From contig JAOBAU010000113.1 in NCBI GenBank assembly GCA_025463165.1, positions 1 through 52,830 of the forward strand: 52,830 nt of DNA. The letters are read 5' to 3'. The notes beneath the pieces were generated by a model that was not told the origin of the DNA, searched no databases, and saw nothing but the letters and a program-made list of their open reading frames with translations. Within the stretch, counting starts at the first letter, position 1. Every line of letters begins with the position of its first letter. Shown in pieces: positions 32,017 through 39,607 of this stretch. The translations under genes and the position numbers were made by a program. The DNA comes from Acidobacteriota bacterium (lineage in GTDB: Bacteria; Acidobacteriota; Thermoanaerobaculia; Gp7-AA8).

Positions 32017-32022
32017 ATTATA
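32017..32022 (-). promoter_or_regulatory. -10 element (TATAAT) 8 nt before the gatB start
   Basis: Perfect TATAAT on the minus strand with an 8-nt spacer to ATG and no Shine-Dalgarno. Transcription would start at or within a base or two of the start codon. One of the clearest members of the leaderless set in this window. Confidence 0.6.
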
Positions 32023-32093
32023 CGCACCGATACGAAACGCCCTCGCCATCCGTATCAGCTACAATTACGGCCTTCCGCCGCCCACGGAGTCAG

Positions 32094-34364
32094 ATGCAAC
32101 GCTCTTCTTTGCTTCGCACGTATTACGTCGCGGCCATCGTTGTGGCCACGGCGTGCGTTGCATTGGAGCTGGCGACGGAGCCGAACGCTTCGCCGCGCGC
32201 GCTTCTCTTCTTCGCGGCGCTGGTGATGCTCTCGTCGTTTCTGCGCGTCGACGAGCGTTCGATCGGCTTCGAAGCGGCGCCGGTTTTCGGAGCGATGATC
32301 CTCTACCACGACCCGGTCGTGGCGATCGTCCCGGTCTTCGCCGGCATCGGCCTGCGCTGCGCGTACGACGCGTTCGTCGATCGCGCCGCGCGCCGCGTCG
32401 AGCCATTCTACGAAGCGGCCGAGCTCGGGCTCTCGTATTACGTCGTCGCGCTTTTGTATGCGTCGGCCGTCGCGCGCACCGCGCCGCTGATGGCGAAAGT
32501 CTCCGGCTACATCCTGCTGATGGTCGGCTGTGTCGTCGCGCATCTGATCTTCGCGTCGATCCGCCGCTATCTCGATGAAGAGCGCGGACCGCTCGACTTC
32601 CGCAGCACGCTGGCGTCGCAGACGCGGACGCTGCTGCTGGTCAGTCCGATCGTCGGACTCGAGGTGATGAGCTTCGCCGCGTACGGCGGACTCGGATTCG
32701 CCGCCGCGTATCTGCCGGTGCTGCTCGTCGCGTATGCGCTGCGTCGCGAGTCGGTGGCCGAGAAACAGAACGCCGATTTGATTCGCCGCAATCGCGAGCT
32801 GTCGATTCTCACCGAGAGCGCGGCGCAGATTCTCTCAGCAGAGGGCGATGAAGAGACGCTGCGGCGAATGGTGTCGCTGCTCGGCGGACTGGCGAAACTG
32901 AAAGCGTGCGCGGTCGTGACGTGGGAGATGAATCCGGAGATCGCCGGAACCGTCTATCGATATGGCGAGTGTCTGCCGACCGATCAGGAGATCGGCCGCT
33001 GGGTCGACTCCGCGGGATTCGCGCAGTCGGCGCCGAGCCGCGCGTTCGTTTTTCAGAATGAGCTGCGCCGGTTTCCTCTGTCGAACGGCAGCGGCATTCA
33101 GGTGCTCATCGGCATTCAGACAGTCGAAGTCATCTACGGAATCCTCATCTACGAGACCGAAGACGCGTCGATCATCAAGACCGGCAATCTCAATCTGCTC
33201 ACGCTGCTCGTCAATCAGACCGCGGTGTCGCTGCAGGACCAGCTGCTGCGCCGCGAGATGCGCGACAAGACGGAGCAGCTCGAAGCGCAGGCCGCCACGA
33301 TGTCGACGATTCTCGAAGTGTCGAACGGACTGATCGGCTCGTTCGACATCGACGCCATGCTGACGCGCATCGCACTCGCGGTGCGGACCGCGCTCGGCTT
33401 CGAAGTGGTCGTCTTCGCGCTCTTCGATCCGAAGAAAGACGAGTTCGTCCGGCGCGCGCACGCGGGGCTCGATGACGTGTGGGAAGAGGTGCGCAGGAAG
33501 CACGTCTCGTCGAGCGAGATTCGCGCGTTCTTCAACGAAGAGTTCCGCATCTCGGGATCGTTCTTCGTGTCGCATACGGCGCTCGTGCAGAGCGAGCATG
33601 GGTTCTTCGTGCGGCCCGACGACACCGGTGAAAAGCTCGTCGCCGAATGGCACGAGAACGACATGATCATGGTGCCGCTGATGAGCGCCGATCAGGTCAT
33701 CGGCTATCTCTCGGTGCGCGAGCCGCACGATCGCCGCGTGCCGACGATGGAGAAGCTGAAGACGCTCGAGATCTTCGCCGTGCAGGCCGTGACGGCGCTG
33801 CAGTCGGCGCGGCAGTACGAAGAGATCAAACGCCTCACCGCCATCGATGCGCTGACGCCCGCGTACAACCATCGCTACTTCCAGGAAGCGCTCGCGAAAG
33901 AGATCCATCGTCATCAGCGCACCTCGCATCAGTTCGTTCTGGCGATGCTCGACATCGACAACTTCAAACGCTTCAACGACACATTCGGCCATCCGGTCGG
34001 CGACGAGATCCTGAAAGGTCTGGTCGATGAGTTGCTGACCAACGTGCGCGATATGGACGTCGTGGCACGTTACGGCGGCGAAGAATTCGCGATCATCTTT
34101 CCCGAGACGCGCGGCGTGGCAGCGCGCGATGCGGCGAACCGTTTGCGCGAGCTGGTCGGCAAGCGTGAGTTCGCGCTGCCGCAGGTCGGACGGGCGCTGC
34201 GGATCACGGTCAGCATCGGCGTGGCGGTCTTCCCGGAAGACGGCGAGACGAACGCCGATCTGATCAACCACGCCGATATCGCTCTCTACCAGGCGAAGAA
34301 GAACGGCCGCAATCAGGTCGTGCTCGCGGCGGACGTCGCGGCAAACGAAGCGACCGGCGCGTAG
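32094..34364 (+). CDS. Membrane-bound GAF-GAF diguanylate cyclase
   Basis: A 756-residue signalling enzyme that makes cyclic di-GMP. About residues 8-230 form an N-terminal membrane sensor of several helices. A short coiled coil (AEKQNADLIRRNRELSILTESAAQIL) leads into two GAF-like domains (about 245-385 and 420-580), separated by a second coiled coil (LLRREMRDKTEQLEAQAATM). The C-terminal GGDEF domain begins near 590 (LTAIDALTPAYNHRYFQEAL). Its active-site motif is GGEEF (661-665). The inhibitory I-site RDMD lies exactly five residues upstream (652-655), so product inhibition is likely. ATG 32094 follows GGAG and a TACAAT -10-like element at 32060-32065. Confidence 0.93.
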   Translation: MQRSSLLRTYYVAAIVVATACVALELATEPNASPRALLFFAALVMLSSFLRVDERSIGFEAAPVFGAMILYHDPVVAIVPVFAGIGLRCAYDAFVDRAARRVEPFYEAAELGLSYYVVALLYASAVARTAPLMAKVSGYILLMVGCVVAHLIFASIRRYLDEERGPLDFRSTLASQTRTLLLVSPIVGLEVMSFAAYGGLGFAAAYLPVLLVAYALRRESVAEKQNADLIRRNRELSILTESAAQILSAEGDEETLRRMVSLLGGLAKLKACAVVTWEMNPEIAGTVYRYGECLPTDQEIGRWVDSAGFAQSAPSRAFVFQNELRRFPLSNGSGIQVLIGIQTVEVIYGILIYETEDASIIKTGNLNLLTLLVNQTAVSLQDQLLRREMRDKTEQLEAQAATMSTILEVSNGLIGSFDIDAMLTRIALAVRTALGFEVVVFALFDPKKDEFVRRAHAGLDDVWEEVRRKHVSSSEIRAFFNEEFRISGSFFVSHTALVQSEHGFFVRPDDTGEKLVAEWHENDMIMVPLMSADQVIGYLSVREPHDRRVPTMEKLKTLEIFAVQAVTALQSARQYEEIKRLTAIDALTPAYNHRYFQEALAKEIHRHQRTSHQFVLAMLDIDNFKRFNDTFGHPVGDEILKGLVDELLTNVRDMDVVARYGGEEFAIIFPETRGVAARDAANRLRELVGKREFALPQVGRALRITVSIGVAVFPEDGETNADLINHADIALYQAKKNGRNQVVLAADVAANEATGA

Positions 34365-34387
34365 CAGCCTCATGTACCCTTGCGCGC

Positions 34388-35701
34388 ATGAAACGCGCGC
34401 TCGTCCTTCTCGCATTCATCGCCGTTCCCACTTTCGCGCAGTCGCTCGACGCGCTCGTCGACAAAGAACTGCCGTCGCTCGTCGAGACGTACAAGAAGCT
34501 CCACGCGGCGCCCGAGCTCTCGACACAGGAAGCGAAATCGTCGGCGCTGCTCGCCGCGCGTTTGCGCGAGCTCGGCTACAGCGTGACCGATCACGTCGGG
34601 AAGTACGACGATCCGTCGCTGACGTCCTACGGTGTCGTGGCGGTGATGAAGAACGGCGACGGGCCGGTGGTGCTCGTCCGCAGCGACATGGACGCGCTGC
34701 CGGTCGCGGAACAGACGGGACTTCCGTACGCCAGCACGGTTCGCGCGAAGAGTCCTTCCGGCGATGACGTCCCGGTGATGCACGCATGCGGACACGACAT
34801 TCACATGACGACGTTGATGGGCACGGCGTCGATGCTGGCGCAGCTGAAGGATCGCTGGCACGGCACGGTGCTGCTCGTCGGTCAGCCGGCGGAAGAGGTG
34901 GTGAAGGGGGCGAAGGCGATGCTGAACGACGGCATCTACGAGCGCTTCCCGCGGCCGGCGTATGCGATCGCGCTGCACGACTCCGCCGATCTCGCCGCCG
35001 GCACGATCGGTTACACGCCCGGCTACGCGCTGGCGTCAGGCGATTCGGTGAACATCACCGTACGCGGTCTCGGGGGCCACGGCGCGTCGCCGCAGAAAAC
35101 GAAAGATCCGGTCGTGCTCGCGGCGCAGATCGTCATCGCGCTGCAGACGATCGTCAGCCGTCAGAACTCGCCGCTCGATCCGGTCGTGGTGACGGTCGGT
35201 GCCATTCACGGCGGCACGAAGCGGAACATCATTCCGGATGAAGTGCAGCTTCTCCTGACCGTTCGGACCTACAAGCCTGAGGTAAGAAAAAATGTCCTTG
35301 CGGCAATCGGCCAGATCGCACGCGGCACGGCCATCGCCGCCGGATTCCCGGAGGATCGGATGCCGGTCATCGAGCTGCTCGATCACGAATCGGTCGCATC
35401 GACGTACAACGATCCCGCGCTGACGGAGCGGCTGGCGAAGGCGCTTGGCCGGGTCCTCGGCGACGCGAACGTGATCAAAATCGATCCGCTGATGGTGAGC
35501 GAGGACTTCGGTCTCTTCGGCGTCGACCGCAAAATCCCGACCGCGCTCCTGCACCTCGGCGCCGTCGATCCGGCGCGCATCGCGGCCGGCGGTCCGTTGC
35601 CGGCGCTGCACTCCAGCAAATGGGCGCCGCTGCCCGAGCCGACGCTCCGTACCGGCGTACGCGCACTGACGACGATGGTGCTCGAGTTGATGAAGAAGTA
35701 G
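34388..35701 (+). CDS. Exported M20-family amidohydrolase (HipO/IAA-amino-acid hydrolase-like)
   Basis: A 437-residue metal-dependent amidohydrolase. Signal peptide MKRALVLLAFIAVPTFAQ places it in the periplasm. Metal-site motifs are VLVRSDMDALPV, HACGHDIHMTTLMGTA and QPAEEVVKGAKAML, with the late histidine near PALHSSKWAPLPEP. The lid domain contains GGHGASPQKTKDPVVLAAQIV. The family cleaves N-acyl amino acids and related amides. A TACCCT hexamer 7 nt before the ATG and the lack of a Shine-Dalgarno suggest a leaderless message. It fits the peptide-use theme of the right half of the window. Confidence 0.92.
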   Translation: MKRALVLLAFIAVPTFAQSLDALVDKELPSLVETYKKLHAAPELSTQEAKSSALLAARLRELGYSVTDHVGKYDDPSLTSYGVVAVMKNGDGPVVLVRSDMDALPVAEQTGLPYASTVRAKSPSGDDVPVMHACGHDIHMTTLMGTASMLAQLKDRWHGTVLLVGQPAEEVVKGAKAMLNDGIYERFPRPAYAIALHDSADLAAGTIGYTPGYALASGDSVNITVRGLGGHGASPQKTKDPVVLAAQIVIALQTIVSRQNSPLDPVVVTVGAIHGGTKRNIIPDEVQLLLTVRTYKPEVRKNVLAAIGQIARGTAIAAGFPEDRMPVIELLDHESVASTYNDPALTERLAKALGRVLGDANVIKIDPLMVSEDFGLFGVDRKIPTALLHLGAVDPARIAAGGPLPALHSSKWAPLPEPTLRTGVRALTTMVLELMKK

Positions 35702-35734
35702 CGTGTGACCGGTTTGCGGTTGGCGCAACGATTG

Positions 35735-35759
35735 CTCCTGCATTTATGGAATGCAGGAG
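35735..35759 (+). promoter_or_regulatory. Hairpin sequestering the ribosome-binding site of the 79-aa gene
   Basis: CTCCTGCATT (35735-35744) and AATGCAGGAG (35750-35759) form a perfect 10-bp stem with a TATGG loop. The 3' arm includes most of the Shine-Dalgarno AGGAGGG (35755-35761), which is 6 nt before the GTG at 35768. The folded RNA would block initiation, so opening by temperature, protein or ligand would switch translation on. Confidence 0.6.
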
Positions 35760-35767
35760 GGTCGGAC

Positions 35768-36007
35768 GTGCAATACACGATCGAAGCACGGCAACTGACG
35801 AATGGTCAGTCGCAACGCGCTGTATTCGACTGGCAGCCGAGAGAGACGGTCATCGAAGCGGCGTCGCCCGACGACGCGATCTCCCGATTCGTCACTGAAA
35901 ATGAGTCGGAGCTGGTGAGCCTCAGCCGCCCGCTGCGCGGCTCCGAATCGATTGCCACCGTGAAGAAGAACGACTCGGTCTTCGTCGTACGTATCTACAC
36001 TGCCTGA
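35768..36007 (+). CDS. Hypothetical protein (79 aa) under a hairpin leader
   Basis: A soluble protein starting MQYTIEARQLTNGQSQRAVFDWQPRETVIEAASPDDAISRFV and ending IATVKKNDSVFVVRIYTA. It looks like a small alpha/beta domain; no family recognised. The GTG at 35768 is chosen over a GTG at 35705 because of the strong AGGAGGG just upstream. That Shine-Dalgarno is buried in a stable hairpin, so expression is probably controlled at translation. It sits between the amidohydrolase and a response regulator. Confidence 0.6.
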   Translation: MQYTIEARQLTNGQSQRAVFDWQPRETVIEAASPDDAISRFVTENESELVSLSRPLRGSESIATVKKNDSVFVVRIYTA

Positions 36008-36122
36008 GCCTGCCGGCCGTTTTCGTTTGCCCGGCGGTGCAAAATCTGATCGCGCGATCCCTGGCGAATCTGCAAATGAGCGTGTATCCTCGATCGGTTC
36101 CGACTCACGGTCACGGTCGCTC

Positions 36123-36527
36123 ATGTCCCGTACAGATCCGCCGCAGCGGCGTCTTCAGGCACTCGTCGTCGATGACGACCTGGCGCTTCGAGGACTGTTC
36201 ACGACGCTGCTGACGCGCCGCGGGTTCGACGTCGACTGCGCTCCCGACGGCCGGCTCGCCTTCGATCAGCTCGAGCGCCACACCTACGCGGTCATCCTCG
36301 TCGACCTGATGATGCCGGACGTGAACGGCTTCGAGCTGCTCGCGAGGATGCAGCGCGAGAGTCCGATGCTGCTGCCGCGCGTGATCGTGATGACGGGAGC
36401 GAGTCAGCGGACGATTCAGCAGCTCGATACGCGCGGGATCTGGGGACTGATCCGCAAGCCGTTCGACATCGAAGATCTGGTGACGTCGGCGATCGACTGT
36501 GCGGAAGGACGGCGCCACGACGCGTAG
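36123..36527 (+). CDS. Single-domain response regulator
   Basis: A 134-residue receiver domain without output domain. The acidic pair is D17 and D18 (VVDDD), the phospho-acceptor D61 (VDLMMPDVNG), the switch position is in VIVMTGAS and the lysine in IRKPFDIEDL. The ATG at 36123 begins the conserved N-terminus; upstream in-frame codons lack conservation. A TATCCT hexamer at about 36089 may be the -10, with a leader of about 30 nt. No kinase is adjacent. Confidence 0.88.
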   Translation: MSRTDPPQRRLQALVVDDDLALRGLFTTLLTRRGFDVDCAPDGRLAFDQLERHTYAVILVDLMMPDVNGFELLARMQRESPMLLPRVIVMTGASQRTIQQLDTRGIWGLIRKPFDIEDLVTSAIDCAEGRRHDA

Positions 36528-36547
36528 CGAGTAAACTACGCCGCGCT

Positions 36548-37276
36548 ATGAGTGCGGTGTGGGCGCTGTCCGCGTTTGTGATGACTCTTGCCGGCGGCGC
36601 GTTCGCGTTCCGGTATCAGAAGTATCTCTTCTTCATCATGGCCTTCTCGGCCGGTCTGCTGATCGGCGTGGCCTTCCTCGATCTGCTGCCGGAAGTGATC
36701 GAGATCGCGCATCGGTCGTCGCTCGACGTGCGGGGCCTGATGATCACGATGCTGTCGGGATTCGTCGGCATCTTCCTGCTCGAGAAGCTGACGATCATCC
36801 ACAGCGAGAAGCAGCACGACACGCCGGGACATCGCCACAACGTCGGCCTCGTCGGCGCGCTCGGACTTTCGTTCCACAGTTTCCTCGACGGACTGGCGAT
36901 CGGCGTCGGCTTCCTCGCAGGTACGGAAGTCGGCTTCGTCGTGCTGCTTGCCGTCGTCGCGCACGACTTCGCCGACGGACTGAACACCGTGACGTTCATG
37001 CTCGCTACGCGCAACAGCCTGTGGCGAACCGTGGTGCTGCTGGCGGTCGATGCGCTCGCGCCGGTGGCCGGCGCACTCGTCGCGAACGTGATCCGCATTG
37101 ATCCAATCCTGCTCGCATATCAGCTCGCGTTCTTCGCCGGATTTCTCCTTTATCTCGGCGCCAGCGATCTCCTCCCGCACGTCCACGAAAAGCCCCGCGC
37201 CGCCCTCATCGTCGCCACCCTCGGCGGCCTCACGACGGCGGGACTTCTCGTTTATGCGCTGGACGCCGTCCACTGA
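36548..37276 (+). CDS. ZIP-family divalent metal transporter
   Basis: A 242-residue membrane protein with about eight helices. The metal-path signatures are HSFLDGLAIGVGF in helix 4 and HDFADGLNTVTFML in helix 5. A histidine-rich loop between helices 3 and 4 (HSEKQHDTPGHRH) is typical. ZIP proteins bring zinc, iron or related metals into the cytoplasm. A TAAACT hexamer lies 10 nt before the ATG with no Shine-Dalgarno. A heptad inverted repeat starts 6 nt after the stop. Confidence 0.92.
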   Translation: MSAVWALSAFVMTLAGGAFAFRYQKYLFFIMAFSAGLLIGVAFLDLLPEVIEIAHRSSLDVRGLMITMLSGFVGIFLLEKLTIIHSEKQHDTPGHRHNVGLVGALGLSFHSFLDGLAIGVGFLAGTEVGFVVLLAVVAHDFADGLNTVTFMLATRNSLWRTVVLLAVDALAPVAGALVANVIRIDPILLAYQLAFFAGFLLYLGASDLLPHVHEKPRAALIVATLGGLTTAGLLVYALDAVH

Positions 37277-37282
37277 AATCCA

Positions 37283-37385
37283 GTGCTGAGTGCAGAGTGC
37301 TGAGTGCTGAGTCGCTCCGCTGCACGAAAGCTCATCGGGCATCACGAGGCCTTTTTCTCAGCACTCAGCACTCTGCACTCAGCAC
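37283..37385. repeat. Heptad inverted repeat D (perfect arms)
   Basis: Arms 37283-37311 and 37357-37385 are 29 nt and perfectly complementary, including one GTGCAGA variant unit at the matching place in both arms. The loop of 45 nt is unique. It lies between the ZIP and S9 peptidase genes; the right arm ends 9 nt before the TATGCT element of the S9 gene and so covers its -35 region. Confidence 0.93.
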
Positions 37386-37407
37386 CTCTCCTGGTATGCT
37401 TCGCCGC

Positions 37408-39516
37408 ATGAAGCGAGCACTCATCGGATCCATTCTTTTTCTATTCGCTGTCTCCGCGTTCGCTCGTCCGATCACGGAGAAGGACATTTTCAAGTTCCAG
37501 TGGATCGGCGATCCGCGTCTGTCGCCTGACGGTTCGCAGGTCGCGTTCGTCCGCGTGACGGTCGACGAGAAAGAGGATCGCTACGCGACGTCGCTCTGGT
37601 CGGTGCCGATCGCGGGCGGCGAGCCGCGGCGTCTGACGAACGGGCCGCGCGACTCGGCGCCGCGCTGGTCGCCGGACGGAAAAACGCTGGCGTTCCTGCG
37701 CGTCGGAGAGAAGAAAGGGAAGCCGACGGAGTCGCAGGTTTTTCTGCTGTCGATGAGCGGAGGCGAGTCGCACTCGCTGAAGTCGCTGACGCGCTCGGTC
37801 GAATCGATCGCGTGGTCGCCGGATGGGAAAACGATCGCGTTTACCGCCACGATGCGTTCGTCCGATCTCGACGAGAAGAAGAAGGGGACGGAGGAACCGC
37901 GCGAGAGCGACGTCCTGATCATCAATCAGGCTACCTATCGCGAGAACGGTTCCGGCTTCAACGATCCCTCGCGCGCGTCGCACGTCTGGACGATCGCCGT
38001 TCCCGGTTCCCCGGTCGATGAAACCGCGAAGCCGAAACAGCTGACGAGCGGCGATTACGACGAAGGCGACGTGGTCTGGAGCGCGGACGGCTCGCGCCTT
38101 TTCTTCACCACGCTGCGCATCGCGGAGCCGTATTACGAGCCGGAAAAGACGGAGCTCTGGTCGGTGCCGGCCGCGGGTGGCGAGTCGTCGCGGCTACTGA
38201 CGTTTGAAGGACCGATGTCGCGTCTCTCGCCGAGTCCCGACGGAAAGTGGCTGGCGTTCTCCGGCTACATTTCGAATCCGGTCCGCTCTTACAACGAGCC
38301 CGATCTTTACGTGGTCGGTACAGCCGCTGGCGCGCAGCCGCGCAATCTCACCGCATCTTATGACTACGATGTCCTTGCCGGCGTGAGCGGCGATCAGCAC
38401 GCGCCGCGCGGTGGCGGTGGCGCGCGTCCGATCTGGAGCAGCGACTCGCGGTTCGTTTACGCGTCGACGGTCGAGGAAGGGAAGTCGAACCTCAACCGCT
38501 TCGACGCGACCTCCGGCGCAATGACGCCGGTGACGAGCGGCAAGCATGACGTGATCTCTTATGCGGTCGGCGCCGGGAAAACCGTCGCGCTGATCTCGAC
38601 GCCGACGCGAATCGGCGACCTCTTTGCCGTCGACGCGAACGGCTCACTGAAACAGCTGACCGATCTCAACGGTCCGCTCTTTCACGAACTGACGCTGACC
38701 GAGCCGGACGAGATACGGCTCACCAGTTTCGACGGAATGAAGATCGAGACGTGGGTACAGAAGCCGGCCGATTTCGACGCCACGAAGAGATACCCGCTGA
38801 TCCTGAATATTCACGGCGGACCGCACGCCGCCTACGGTTACACGTTCGATCACGAATTCCAGTGGATGGCGGCGAAGGGTTACGTCGTCGTTTATCCGAA
38901 TCCGCGCGGCTCGTCGTCTTACGGCCAGGAATTCGGCAACGTCATTCAGTACCGTTATCCCGGCGATGACTACAAGGATCTGATGGCGTCGGTCGACGCC
39001 GTAATCGCGAAGGGTTACATCGATCCGAAGAAACTCGGCGTCACCGGCGGCAGCGGCGGCGGGCTGCTGACGAACTGGACCATTACGCAGACCGATCGCT
39101 TCGCGGCCGCCGTTTCACAGCGCGACATCGCCGACTGGTCGACGTTCTGGTATGTCGCCGATTTTCAGCAGTACCAGCCGTCCTGGTTTCGCAAAGCGCC
39201 GTGGCAGGATCCGCAGGATTACGCGGCCCGCTCGCCGATCACGCACATCGAGAATGTCCACACGCCGCTCATGCTCATCCTCGGCGAAGCCGACTGGCGC
39301 ACGCCGCCAATGGCCGGCGGCGAGATGATGTTCCGCGCGCTGAAATACCTGCACCGCCCCGCGGTGATGGTTCGCTTCCCCGGCGAGTCGCACGAATTGT
39401 CGCGCTCGGGAAAACCGTGGCATCGCGTCGAACGGCTGCAGAACATCGTCAACTGGTTCGACAAATGGCTGCTCGGCAAACCGATGCCGCAATATGACAA
39501 GGGATTACGGCAGTAA
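37408..39516 (+). CDS. Exported S9-family (prolyl oligopeptidase-like) peptidase
   Basis: A 702-residue serine peptidase. Signal peptide MKRALIGSILFLFAVSAFA is followed by a WD40/TolB-like propeller (about 30-420) with repeated DPRLSPDGSQVAFV and WSPDGKTIAF blades. A C-terminal alpha/beta-hydrolase follows: LILNIHGGPHAAYGY, nucleophile in GGSGGG, acid in GEADWRTPP, histidine in GESHELSRSGKP. It belongs with dipeptidyl or acylaminoacyl peptidases. ATG 37408 is preferred over 37396 because it begins the signal peptide and has TATGCT 7 nt upstream, the leaderless pattern. A second S9 peptidase begins at 51451. Confidence 0.94.
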   Translation: MKRALIGSILFLFAVSAFARPITEKDIFKFQWIGDPRLSPDGSQVAFVRVTVDEKEDRYATSLWSVPIAGGEPRRLTNGPRDSAPRWSPDGKTLAFLRVGEKKGKPTESQVFLLSMSGGESHSLKSLTRSVESIAWSPDGKTIAFTATMRSSDLDEKKKGTEEPRESDVLIINQATYRENGSGFNDPSRASHVWTIAVPGSPVDETAKPKQLTSGDYDEGDVVWSADGSRLFFTTLRIAEPYYEPEKTELWSVPAAGGESSRLLTFEGPMSRLSPSPDGKWLAFSGYISNPVRSYNEPDLYVVGTAAGAQPRNLTASYDYDVLAGVSGDQHAPRGGGGARPIWSSDSRFVYASTVEEGKSNLNRFDATSGAMTPVTSGKHDVISYAVGAGKTVALISTPTRIGDLFAVDANGSLKQLTDLNGPLFHELTLTEPDEIRLTSFDGMKIETWVQKPADFDATKRYPLILNIHGGPHAAYGYTFDHEFQWMAAKGYVVVYPNPRGSSSYGQEFGNVIQYRYPGDDYKDLMASVDAVIAKGYIDPKKLGVTGGSGGGLLTNWTITQTDRFAAAVSQRDIADWSTFWYVADFQQYQPSWFRKAPWQDPQDYAARSPITHIENVHTPLMLILGEADWRTPPMAGGEMMFRALKYLHRPAVMVRFPGESHELSRSGKPWHRVERLQNIVNWFDKWLLGKPMPQYDKGLRQ

Positions 39517-39525
39517 ACCAAAAAT

Positions 39526-39604
39526 GTGCTGAGTGCTGAGTGCAGAGTGCTGAGTCACGCTTCGCGTCCTCGGCCTTTTGACTCAGCACTCAGCACTCTG
39601 CACT
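39526..39604. repeat. Heptad inverted repeat E between convergent genes
   Basis: Left arm 39526-39557 with four units, right arm 39579-39604 with three and a half, 24 of 26 paired positions, loop about 21 nt. It starts 9 nt after the S9 stop and ends 3 nt from the stop of the M1-permease gene on the other strand. It is the only element of the family at a convergent junction. Confidence 0.9.
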
Positions 39605-39607
39605 GAT

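Noticed and set aside
37283-37385. Heptad inverted repeats as ordinary rho-independent terminators
   Set aside because: No U-tract follows any copy, loops are long, and one copy lies between partner ABC genes. True terminators in the window look quite different.
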